A DNA stretch of 64,000 nt from Narthecium ossifragum (taxonomy: Eukaryota; Streptophyta; Magnoliopsida; Dioscoreales; Nartheciaceae), in NCBI GenBank assembly GCA_963920575.1, contig OY986972.1, positions 16,906,502-16,970,501 of the forward strand, read 5' to 3'. Below the pieces are notes generated by a model, which searched no databases, had not been told where the DNA came from, and saw nothing but the letters and a program-made list of their open reading frames with translations. A program made the position numbers and the translations under genes. Below, piece by piece: positions 57,501-64,000 of this stretch. The stretch's first letter is position 1. The number at the start of each line of letters is the position of its first letter.

Positions 57501-60500
57501 CGAGCCCGAGGTCGCCACCACCGGCGCCCTCTTCGACCTCCACGAGCTCGAGGTCGCCACAACGCCGTCCTCGACCACGAAGCGGCCAGATCTGGCTATT
57601 TCCCAGCCAGTTCCGGCCATTCCCGGCCAGATCCGGCCATTTCTGGCCCGATCCGGCCAGATCCGGCCATATCCGGCCATATCCGGCCATTTCTGGCCCG
57701 ATCCGGCCCGATCTGTCCAGATCCGGCTGTTTGCCAGCCAGATCCGGCCGCCGACACTGACGCCGAGCGCCGCCTCTCCCTCTGGCCAGTGGCGGGTTGA
57801 CCCGAATCCGACCCGACCCGCCTAACCCGTTTATTGTTTATAATTGGGTCGGGTTCGGGTTTATAAACCTGACCCGTTTATTAAACGGGTCGGGTTCGGG
57901 TTGAGTGTTTTGTTAAACGGGTCAGTGTATGACCCGACCCGAACCCGACCCGCGAACCCGAAATGCCACCCCTAATCGAACATCACCACCTATACTTTGC
58001 TTTCTTCACAGACTATAAGCTTGTTGCATAATCCTGCAGTTCTTAAGAGACCATTCTGTGATGATTTTCTGGCCTTCTGCTTTCATCGATTTGAAATCGG
58101 GATATGGTCCTCGAGAAAAAGGTATGATCTTTTTGAACCATCTCTCGATATGCTTTATTTACTTGGACTTCTACGTTCTAACCTAGAAATCTTCTCAGGA
58201 TTCAATTTTTGTCTGTACCATGACAGTTATGTTCCAGTCTCTTCTTTCATGAGAGTTATGTTGTGGTTTCTCTTATGTTAACATTCTGGAAGTTTCTGCC
58301 GGCATAATATACATGATGTGCTTGATTAACTCATGGGACACAATTAGTGGTGAGCATTCGGTTCTCGGTTCGGTTCTCGAAGAACTGAACTTTTTTCGGT
58401 CAGGAAAATAAAAACCGAACCAAAGTTTCCTATAGAACCGAACCGAACCGAAAAGTTCGGTTCGGTTCGGTTCTATAGGCTGGAATGGAGGCGAGGACGG
58501 GAGCATCAACGGAGGACGACGATGGAGATGGCGAGGGTCGACGATGGAGATGGCGAGGGGGGCGGAGGGGGTCGACGATGGAGATGGCGAGAGTCAGCAG
58601 TGGGTGAAGTTGAGGGAGGAGGCTGTGAGGGGGAGGAGAGGGCGGTGGCGCTCGGAGCAGAGGAGGCGGGCGTAGCGGCGGGTGCGGAAGTAGGGGTGCT
58701 GGGGGCGAGGAGCGAGGGTGAGGCAGCGGAGGAGGAGGAGGTGGGCGAGATCCACGGCGCGACGACGAACCACCCGACATCGAACCAGCTAGGGCAGGAG
58801 AGCCCCGGAGGGGTTGGGGAAGCCGGTGGAGATGGTGGAGTTCGGGTGGAGGACGGGAGGAGCACCGACCACAAGCTCTTCGATGTCTTCGTGGCGGACG
58901 CGAGGAGCGACTGGGTGAGGCGAGTCTCCGACGCTTCGTGGCGGACGCGAGCAGCGAGGCGAGGCTTCGTGGAGGACGCGAGCAGCGAGGCGAGTCTCCG
59001 ACGCTTCGTGGCGGACGCGAGCAGCGAGGCGAGGCTTCGTGGAGGATGCGAGCAGCGAGGCGAGTCTCCGACGCTTCGTGGCGGACGCGAGCAGCGAGGC
59101 GAGGTCGAGGGCCTCGAGGTAGGCATGCAGCAGAGGAGGAGATGGGTGACAGATTGACAGGGTGAGATAAACGAGATCTCAATAGATTTGGTTTGACTGG
59201 TTACTGGTATGGGTGTATGGGTATGGGTATGGGCCGTATGGGTAATGAATGGACTAATGGGTATGGCTGTAATGGGCCTAATGGCTGGATCAAAATAAAC
59301 CGAATCAAACCAGGCAGCTGGTTTAAGTTCGGTTTTTCGGTTTTTAACCGAAATTTTAAATTCAGAATCGAACCGAATCGAAAACCGAACTATTTATGTA
59401 TGTGAAAACCGAACCGAACCGTTTGAACCGAAAAACCGAACCGATTGTACCGAAACCGAACCGATTGGACCGAAATAATTCGGTTCGGTTCGGTTTTTCG
59501 GTTTCGGTTCGGTTCTGCTCACCCCTAGACACAATGACAAATTGCAGTTCGTTTCATGTTTAAACTCATATAGTTTCTACAGGTATAATGTAGATGATGT
59601 TGTTGATTACCTTATGGGAGATATGAAAAGCAAGCTTTTGTTTTGCTGGGTAAGTTAATTCCAAGTATTTGAGTGTAGCCAATATTCAGTTTGCTTTTTA
59701 TAGCTTTCTTTATACATAGACCTCAAGCATTATCTCAACTAGTTGGTTTTGTCACAACAACATTTTGCGTCTAAAAGGGCACATAGATGAGTGCACGTTA
59801 ACAATTTTATTGGTAAAGAACTTTACATTTTAATTAGTTCCGATTTTAGAAGTTGAGAACTCATTGTTCAATCAGGTGTTGTAACTCATATGTATTTACT
59901 AATGTCAGAACCCAATCTTGAAATGCACAGCAGTCTGCTCATAGTCTAGATATATATGTTTAGCACCCACTACAGATTCTCTTTCATTTATTTTGAAATT
60001 TAGACTGCGAAGGTATATGCAAATTGGTAAATCGGTTATTGCATGCTCTCAAGAATTGAAGTCTTTCAGTTATATGAATTAGCAGCTGAAGTGTCTTAGC
60101 ATTTGAGGCTTTTCAATTCTGGAAAACTTTTAGATTTTGACGAAAATAATGCGCCATATGAGGCATGAGTGTTTTTGAGTTGTTAGAAGGATGACTTAAG
60201 CTTGGTTAGAGCAGTGATTCCTTTCATGCTAAAATTTTATGATTAACTTGTTGGGGTATTACTAATCTCTAATATTGCTTTAAAAGTAAATGCAGCTTTT
60301 TTTATAGCTTGGTTCTTCCATTCTTCCAATGCAGAGAGAAATGTTGGAGTTAGTGATAGTGCATATAATGTTTAGTGGATCGACTAAATGTCCTATATTT
60401 AGCCGTTCCAAATTCATTGCAGGATGTGTCCAAATGCACTGAAACTGGGTTCAATACCATCGAAAATGTGCACAAACCCTTAGTTCTGAAGGAGCTGAAG

Positions 60501-61066
60501 AAACTGTGGAACAAAGAGGAACCTGATCTTCCATGGTTGAAGGGAGAATATTCACCATCAAATACGTTGTTGATAGATGATTCTCCTTTACAAGGCCCTG
60601 TGTAATCCTGTAATTATTTCATAACCCTTCGCTTCTCTTTCTTGCAGCGTATATGGCCTTTATCTCATTTCAGTTTTCCTAGGATCTCATCCCTGATTGT
60701 TGTCTAACTTCATTGTTCAGCCTCACACTGCCATCTTCCCTCGTCCATTCAACCATAGTGATGTAAATGACAGATCTTTGGGTAAGTCTTCAGTTACATG
60801 CATGATTCTGCAGCAAAATGCAGATTTTCACTTTTCATTGTCTATACAGGGCCTGGAGGAGAGATATGCGTGTGTATTTGGAAGGGTTAGCCATGGCCGA
60901 TAATGTCCAACACTATGTACAAGCACATTCGTTTAGCCAGCCGGCTATAAATAATTCAGATCCCTATTGGAAGTTCTACCTCCAGGTCATGGTAAAAATT
61001 GGGAAGTCTTCACTTGTCTTCACTTCCAACTTGATGATATTATGTGGAATCACCGTATTATCGTAA
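45544..61066 (+). CDS. FCP1-like HAD phosphatase domain protein (disrupted as assembled)
   Basis: Exons: 45544-45739, 58040-58121, 59583-59649, 60423-60609, 60721-60781 and 60850 to about 60992; the 3' end could run to the stop at 61064-61066. Junction phases agree. Exon 1 carries the HAD catalytic motif KLIVLDLNGLLADI, where the family has DLNGLL. The rest gives RPFCDDFLAFCFHRFEIGIWSS, NVDDVVDYLMGDMKSKLLFCW, TETGFNTIENVHKPLVLKELKKLW, NTLLIDDSP, AIFPRPFN and RVYLEGLAMADNVQHYV. This is the plant FCP1-homology family, related to CTD small phosphatases; a nuclear phosphoserine phosphatase role is inferred. Exon 4 has one extra T at 60587-60589 leading to a stop at 60603, and exon 6 has two extra bases in GAGAGA at 60858-60864. 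Intron 1 is about 12.3 kb because of nested transposons. Confidence 0.82.
46025..47671 (-). repeat. 3' LTR of the Athila-like element
   Basis: 1647 bp, TG...CA. A TATA box on the minus strand, CTATAAATAG, is at 47059-47068. It contains six GATCGATC pairs at 47132-47502. Confidence 0.9.
47132..47502. repeat. Six GATCGATC paired stem-loop modules, exact 22-bp pitch
   Basis: Octamer starts: 47132/47154, 47194/47216, 47258/47280, 47330/47352, 47403/47425 and 47473/47495. Every pair is exactly 22 bp apart. Each pair can fold into an 8-bp clamp with a 14-base spacer, and the spacers pair internally to different extents (TCCA/TGGA, ACCC/GGGT, CT/AG). The other LTR has the same array at 56762-57131. 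Confidence 0.95.
47672..47681 (-). other. Polypurine tract of the Athila-like element
   Basis: In coding orientation TTAGGGGGTG lies directly before the 3' LTR start at 47671, the position of the plus-strand primer. Confidence 0.65.
48095..48510. repeat. T-rich tract and diverged 165-bp tandem duplication in the Athila-like interior
   Basis: A pyrimidine run at about 48100-48138 is followed by two related units starting near 48150 and 48330. They share gtgcaatgcc(a/t)tgatccctta, ctttctactaggc and gcacccctcgg. No coding potential. Confidence 0.6.
49512..50906 (-). CDS. Athila-type extra ORF (putative plant transposon protein domain)
   Basis: An uninterrupted frame extends 51524-49512 (670 codons). 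The first 40 codons overlap a GATCGATC array, so the Met at 50906 (MVRKHTAAIKKAARKGK) is the more likely start, giving about 464 residues. It begins with a Ser/Pro/Ala-rich basic region with a nuclear-localisation-like stretch (RRSKKLKKPK). A conserved globular part follows (LDPQWRREVKLEYTFDVSFF, RGWLPFCTPSTTVYPRLACM, FTARDVAALLGVPR). This resembles the domain of unknown function found in the additional ORF of Athila-type elements. The C-terminus is polar. Function unknown; sometimes called envelope-like, but I see no membrane segment. Confidence 0.7.
   Translation of the reverse strand: MVRKHTAAIKKAARKGKAAASSPSSSPAGQASSTPSSQPASSSSSSGLATDSPSPPTRPVCASRAPATSSPAPAASKRKASAAPSSSNPRRSKKLKKPKPSTAPTDVRGLDPQWRREVKLEYTFDVSFFRTIEHAQDSVATLEARGWLPFCTPSTTVYPRLACMFYQNMKAIPCGNERDEAGDAPSRALGFTSIIDGEDITFTARDVAALLGVPRHSPGLHRATPEELPHEVDAQLLLHPERTGEGKFVRAELPPQMWLIDDIFRRNIYQTGHAQYRTGKWLCSLWFLAKSWSIDLAQHVIEDMSQFYCGAVRDRSNSFNDKPVPHPYLISAFLASQDLVPEGEPTVSDAAFRFARFGKATWAKVLSHMRRAGHPRPQPRPSRTQSTPEFGPVEHPTMGEIYREHRAFQDAVLQRLDAVDARIGALHQVTSSILARLDAIHPPPPVTDLASSHPFTCSEPAPQG
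51407..51749. repeat. Five GATCGATC paired modules in the Athila-like interior
   Basis: Octamer starts: 51407/51430 (23 bp), then 51504/51526, 51576/51598, 51648/51670 and 51720/51742, all 22 bp. One member is GATTGATC. Pairs three to five are themselves 72 bp apart. The array lies upstream of the second ORF in coding orientation. Confidence 0.95.
52094..55393 (-). CDS. Gag-protease polyprotein of the Athila-like element with unusual C-terminal tail
   Basis: 1099 codons without a break. Residues about 80-250 are a retrotransposon Gag domain (HYEFKPQFLQFLPNFHGL, AKHWLGSLEPQTINTWDQL, RFKELLRKCPHHQIP). A CCHC knuckle (CFLCSTPGHVVTDC) is at about 335-348, followed by a Pro/Gln/Tyr-rich region. 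A retropepsin-like aspartic protease lies at about 705-830, with DLGASVNLMPYSLF at the active site (L in place of the usual T/S, common in this clade) and IILGRPFLATA. Where reverse transcriptase should follow, residues about 880-935 instead hold three imperfect repeats (INLPVYQPFYEDI, INMPVYDVFSEDI, INMPIYEVFWEDI) and then a tail of unknown origin. About 55 bp after the stop the sequence reads TGGGAGGCAACCCA (minus strand), which normally follows pol in this clade, so pol has been excised. Confidence 0.88.
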   Translation of the reverse strand: MSVHEDSDSDLDITLQEFLDSRTSSSIPLHKDLLFPQVMDAPNPDPNPNVNPIPDRRSMMDYYVPTTFAPTSGIQQPIVQAAHYEFKPQFLQFLPNFHGLSNEDPYYHLEDFLEKSSTVKIPNFTEDATRLKLFPFTLKGKAKHWLGSLEPQTINTWDQLQSAFLEKFFPIAKTHEMRTQIATFRQEDDEPFHDAWDRFKELLRKCPHHQIPKWSLVDYFYNGLRIRHQQDVDTACGGVFMTNPYEDSWVLFGKLAINSQNHAYTSRNVRETSSAKGQSNPRGFLELSEATRVSQQIDTLSRKVDQVLAHSLNQIPTPPSSSSYPLNSPSLGELCFLCSTPGHVVTDCHLAGEYPELVQEHINAVFNQAKPTYDPYANTYNPRPPIAGNQAPSYPPRYQAQYHSNQPPQSQTTYRPPQAPQAYPPQAPHAYPSQVAGYPQSSHPPNWNQRPPGPSQYQAPYQAHQAPQAPKRDPCIEERLLKALDSFETSTQLLHSHSQSIAKLEVQIGQLANTMARREEGRLPSQPIANPKGQHFVDSTHEEVQAVTTLRSGKIFPNVEMPKDTTLGQGHEPHLSTSMNDSQALPHAPHDSSSQLPSFKETEPSLLDPLPTKAYIPKAPYPQALVDPQATSQPWKVGKYEEMLELFKKVHINLPLLDAIKQVPSYAKFLKDLCTHKRQSKSHVSKKLFLTEQVSSILQLDLPPKLRDPGTPTISCIIGDQLIEGALLDLGASVNLMPYSLFCKFGLGELKPTSMTLQLADRSLKTPRGVLEDILVKVDRCVFPVDFVVLDMEPGPRHKQSIPIILGRPFLATANALINCRNGVMTVTFGNMEIRLNIFDASKHYAGEKECFMIDVWNDHHDEEYLIELLGDDEGVDDDCYDINLPVYQPFYEDIPNYEEDACDINMPVYDVFSEDISIFGDTSDINMPIYEVFWEDITKVDEPSVVVFQERLSIPHDCDDEGQYMLPALETFEILYEVLPILKCDYIGDDCVTPWWRHAFDLSPSTSSSTIIFATTLSLLILNATSFPAFMHTFIRPYKTVNKKRDTFCAKMDIKLKWLVMKEMWFYHWHLNKVLRKLLRSRISRCDHHLEGPSKFYG
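55632..55649 (-). other. Primer-binding site of the Athila-like element
   Basis: In coding orientation TGGCGCCGTTGCCGGGGA lies six bases after the end of the 5' LTR. This is the PBS typical of Athila/Calypso-type elements, usually assigned to tRNA-Asp; the tRNA assignment is from memory. Confidence 0.75.
55656..57200 (-). repeat. 5' LTR of the Athila-like element, truncated by an assembly gap
   Basis: Nearly identical to 46025-47571. Differences seen include a T lost from the TATA region (CTATAATAG here, near 56690) and a C lost near 56815. The GATCGATC array is repeated at 56762-57131. Confidence 0.9.
57201..57400. other. Assembly gap (200 N)
   Basis: Exactly 200 N, likely a placeholder of unknown true size. 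It is bordered on the right by a long C run and should contain the last 100 or so bases of the 5' LTR and the junction back into the hAT-like element. Confidence 0.95.
58345..59527. mobile_element. hAT-like non-autonomous element in intron 2
   Basis: The ends TAGTGGTGAGCATTCGG and, on the other strand, TAGGGGTGAGCAGAACCG are inverted repeats. An exact 8-bp duplication, GACACAAT, is at 58337-58344 and 59528-59535. Subterminal CGGTTCGGTT repeats lie at 58360-58475 and 59320-59515. The GC-rich interior includes three units of 70 bp (gtctccgacgcttcgtgg at 58924, 58994 and 59064). It has no transposase. Confidence 0.88.
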
Positions 61067-61480
61067 TTAGCTTTGAGATGGTAAAAGGTGAAGCCATCTG
61101 TTGTCCAGTTTCTGAGAGCATCTTAGGTAGGTGGCCTGCTGATTCAAGCGTTGAATTTCTTCTTGAGAGAAGTGATGATCAAGGGCCACCAGCCTGCTGC
61201 ATCTTTCTGTATTTATCAAGTGTGAACCCGTTGTATTTCACATAGAGTTCTACCAGAATGAGAGTCTCAAATACAACAAAATTTTGCAAGTATGTGCTTG
61301 GCTTTTCGCCGCTTGAGAACAATACAGCATTGTATATACGTAGGATAACAATGAAGTGGGGCCCATAATAACTCTCACTTGTAAGCAAACATAGGATGTT
61401 AATTGGTAAGTGGGATTTTAGTCCCACATCGGCTCCGCATCGGCTGTGACTGTACAAGAGAGCCTGTTTAATATATAAAA

Positions 61481-61752
61481 CTAGTGGTGCCCCCTACCAT
61501 CTGGTAGGGTAATCACCCACCTACTACTCCTAACCAACCACTCACCCATTACCTCTAACCAATCACCCAGGCCACATAGGATGTCATGTAGAATATCAGG
61601 TGCCACATAAGATGCCACGTAGGATAAAGGAGTGACAATAGGACAATGGAATAACTACCTTGATATCATATAAGGATGATGAGTGCTAGGCTGCTTTGTC
61701 GGATTTGAAGTCTGCAGAGTTTCCGCACAATCAGTTAGATGGAAGTTATAGA
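61481..61752 (-). mobile_element. Helitron-like 3' terminus, possibly a short complete element
   Basis: On the minus strand the sequence CCCTACC-AGAT-GGTAGGG (61509-61492) is a perfect 7-bp hairpin, followed seven bases later by CTAG at 61484-61481 and then T. Hairpin plus CTRR followed by T is the canonical Helitron 3' end. A possible 5' end, A followed by TCTATAACTTCC, is at 61752. The 3' end is firm and the 5' end is a guess. Confidence 0.55.
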
Positions 61753-61912
61753 TCCAATCAATGGTCTTTTTCTCCTAGTGTTGAAATTTTGGCATTTTTT
61801 TTTTTGACTAATTTGCTTAATGTAGGAGGAGTTGCTATGTTATGCCGACAATGACATGGCAGGTGTCGAATCAATGAGTAGGAATACAGCAATCTGCTAT
61901 CTCCTCCACTAA

Positions 61913-62306
61913 GGATGTGTTTGGTTGTAGGATAGTCTATCCCGGGATTAGAGGGAATGAGGATTGGTATCATGGGATAAGTAGTGGGATATGTATGGTA
62001 TTTTATTGAAAAGTAGAGATAAATTAGTAATGTTTGGTTGAAAAAGTATGGATAAAGTTGATGTGATTGGTTGAAAAGTAGGGATGATGAAATAATGATT
62101 GGTTGAAAAGTGAAAAAGTAGGGATAAAGTTGATGTGATTGGTTGAAAAGAAGAGAAAAAGTAGTAATGATTGGTTGAAAAGTAGGGATAAAATAGGGAT
62201 AAAAGTGGGGATAAAAATGAGAAATAGATGGTGTTTGGCTGCAATGCAGGGATAAAATTGGTTTATCCCGAGATAGGGATTCCCTATCCCTCAACCAAAC
62301 GAGGCC
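61913..62306. mobile_element. Tourist-like MITE (first of three in a chain)
   Basis: The left end is GGATGTGTTTGGTTG. The right end read inverted is GGCCTCGTTTGGTTGAGG. Both flanks are TAA (61910-61912 and 62307-62309). The interior consists of repeats of gattggttgaaaagtagggataaa-type words. Confidence 0.8.
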
Positions 62307-62309
62307 TAA

Positions 62310-62560
62310 TGGTCCGTTTGGACACCACGGGATCCGTGATATCCGTGGTATCCACAGGACGGAATCCGCGGGATCCGTGGTATTCACAGGACGGAATCCA
62401 CGGGAGCGGATTCCGCTACGTCGAAAATGATATCCGCCCTTGGGCGGATCCCATTTTTCGGGATCCGTGTGATATCCAAACGCCGGATCCCGCTGTGCGG
62501 GATTCGCCCATCCGTCGGATCCCACGGATCCGCCTAGATCCGAGTGAGCCAAACGGACCC
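62310..62560. mobile_element. Tourist-like MITE (second in chain), rich in GGATCC words
   Basis: The left end is TGGTCCGTTTGG. The right end read inverted is GGGTCCGTTTGG. The flanking TAA at 62307-62309 is shared with the previous element, and the next TAA is at 62561-62563. The interior repeats GGATCCGTG / GGATTCCG words. Confidence 0.8.
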
Positions 62561-62563
62561 TAA

Positions 62564-63272
62564 GGTGCGTTTAGTTGCTCAAATCACTGGTGCTATGGAG
62601 GTGGATGAAGACGCGAGCAATGGAGGGAGGTGATCGACGGAGAAGGGTCGTTGATTGACGAGATGATCAGATCTGGAACTGGACGGGGTTGGAAAGGCCG
62701 GAGGTGGAGTTCTCACTGAAGTGGGTTCACCGATGAAGAGCTCGGAAGATGCTGGGGAACTGTGAGAGACACCGTCGATGATGAAGGGTCAGTGCCAGGT
62801 TCCCATGGGGTTTGGAACTCGAGGTTGCGGTCTAGTGTGGGCGGTGTCGTCAGGCGATGTGGAGTCACCGGGGAGCGCTGGAACCGGAGTGGGTGGAGGA
62901 TCTCAACGATTGCCGAGCTTGGACAGAGGCTGCCAGTAGCTGGAAGGGTGGCATCGGTGTAGGGGTGGATGGGGCTCGGCAACGATGGGTTGCGAGCTAG
63001 AGAGGAAGGAGGGACCGGAGGAGAATGGAGGACGATGAGCTCACTAACACAGGCGGTGCACCGTGAGGGTGCATCTTTTGGCTGTTTCATATGATGCATG
63101 ATTTGAGGGATCAATGCATCGTTGGATGCACGTGTTATACGATGCACCTTGCAAACCAAACATGTGATCGGTGTATCAGGTTGCATCGCGCTGCGAACCA
63201 AACATGCGATCAGTGTATCGGGGTGCATCGCACGCGCGATGCACTCTGATACTCCCTAACCAAACAGACCCT
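62564..63272. mobile_element. Tourist-like MITE (third in chain)
   Basis: The left end is GGTGCGTTTAGTTGC. The right end read inverted is AGGGTCTGTTTGGTTAGGG. TAA lies at 62561-62563 and 63273-63275. The subterminal right region repeats gatgca words. No coding content is supported. Confidence 0.65.
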
Positions 63273-63275
63273 TAA

Positions 63276-64000
63276 GAGCACCGCCACCGTCCCTCTTAGA
63301 TCTGCCACCTCATCATTGGAACCGGTAATCTGACCAGTGGATCGAACCCTCGAGGTTCCCATGACCCCTCCTCCACCGACAACGACGATCGCTGGTCTCT
63401 TCTCGCCGTTGATCAAGGCCGGAGCATCCACGACCGGTCGATCCTCCTTACTTCTTATCCAAGCTAATTAGATATGAGTTGATGCAATCAGGAGGGCATT
63501 TGATCATGGGAATGAAAAAATGACCATAACTGCGTGTTTTTGGACTAAATGCCTTCGAAAATATTAAGTGGACTATACGTTAATTAATTATCCAATTTTG
63601 AACCTATCGCCAATTCCCTGATTAAATTATTGGTTTTACTTAATTATGAGTCATTATTGGCATTTTTGTCATTATTTCTACATTAATCAGAGCTCATGTT
63701 ATTATGTAATATACTGATATTTTCATCTATGCAAACTCATCGTAGACAGAAATTTTGTATAATAAATTGGTTTTTGTTTTGGATGTTACTATTTAGAGCC
63801 GTTTTGTTTTGTGTTTTCATTAGAAAACATGTCATTTTTGTTTGAAAATCCTTATAGGTCCGAATGTCCTGTTTCGTAACAAAAACAATGACAATAACCA
63901 TCTTCGTTACATTAAACCGGGGACATCAAGAACAGCTAAACTTGCACATCAAATATGAAGTTGATTTAGAACAACCCTCCATGCATGAAATATTGGGTCG
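63276..64000. other. Intergenic, no gene recognised
   Basis: Mostly AT-rich DNA without recognisable coding similarity, RNA gene or transposon end. Confidence 0.5.

Larger units (their letters stand above)
45779..57974. mobile_element. hAT-like non-autonomous element in intron 1, split by an Athila-like element
   Basis: The termini TAGGGGTGGC (45779) and GCCACCCCTA (57974) are inverted repeats. An exact 8-bp duplication, ATCGAACA, flanks it at 45771-45778 and 57975-57982, the hAT signature. Subterminal zones repeat ACCCGACCCG / CGGGTTCGGGT words (45800-45960 and 57790-57955). The right interior has CCGGCCA-type tandem repeats (about 57588-57740) and a duplicated cgccctcttcctctccacgag block. 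Without the retroelement and the N gap only about 0.8 kb is visible; no transposase is seen. Confidence 0.88.

Noticed and set aside
57096..57800. Frames running through the N gap
   Set aside because: Unknown bases translated as X cannot support a gene.
58430..59182. Ser/Pro/Arg-rich 250-codon frame
   Set aside because: It lies inside a hAT-like element with 70-bp tandem repeats; open frames on both strands reflect GC-rich repeats.

Overview
This window looks like nuclear DNA of a flowering plant, probably a monocot-like genome; the species cannot be fixed from the sequence. The reasons are small-exon GT-AG genes spread over 2-15 kb, an Athila-type Ty3/gypsy element, MULE, hAT, Helitron, LINE, SINE and Tourist-like insertions, and four recognisable plant single-copy genes. 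One 200-base run of N lies at 57201-57400.

Layout. Positions 1-3560 hold the 3' part of a solo LTR inserted into a LINE ORF1 (minus strand). Positions 4387-6643 (minus) are an intact three-exon expp1-like secreted protein gene. Divergent from it, 7971-13614 (plus) is an eight-exon NEPRO-like (nucleolus and neural progenitor protein) gene with a LINE fragment lodged just before one splice acceptor. Positions 14929-23948 (minus) are a twelve-exon gene for a C2H2/UBA/coiled-coil/PUB protein, a likely CDC48/p97 adaptor, with two perfect G-boxes in its promoter. From 24.4 to 35.4 kb the DNA is accessory: two head-to-tail miniature Helitrons, Tourist-like MITEs, and a solo LTR that itself holds two other solo LTRs. 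Positions 35413-44677 are one Mutator-like element with a 9-bp target duplication. It carries a decayed FAR1/MULE/SWIM/OTU transposase, a plant mobile domain gene in the opposite orientation, and another solo LTR. Positions 45544 to about 61066 (plus) are an FCP1-type HAD phosphatase-like gene. Its first intron is about 12.3 kb because a hAT-like element landed there and an Athila-like retroelement then landed in the hAT. A second hAT-like element sits in intron 2. Positions 61.4-63.3 kb hold a Helitron end and three MITEs joined end to end through shared TAA targets.

Cross-cutting observations. (1) Arrays of short stem-loop modules occur in several unrelated transposon families here. The clearest is a GATCGATC octamer repeated at a 21-22 bp pitch with a self-complementary spacer, seen in three LTR types and in the Athila interior. 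MULE arms carry a CGGTA/TACCG version, and one LTR carries an ACGGTCGAT version. I know of no description of this. (2) The Athila-like element keeps gag-protease and the Athila-type extra ORF, but reverse transcriptase, RNase H and integrase are missing. (3) The 127-bp minisatellite in front of the phosphatase gene appears to be an amplification of that gene's own start-codon region. (4) Three of the four host genes contain single- or two-base indels, mostly in homopolymers, which suggests uncorrected long-read errors as much as decay.

Exon boundaries were set by eye from GT-AG sites, phase, and remembered family sequences. No alignment was run.
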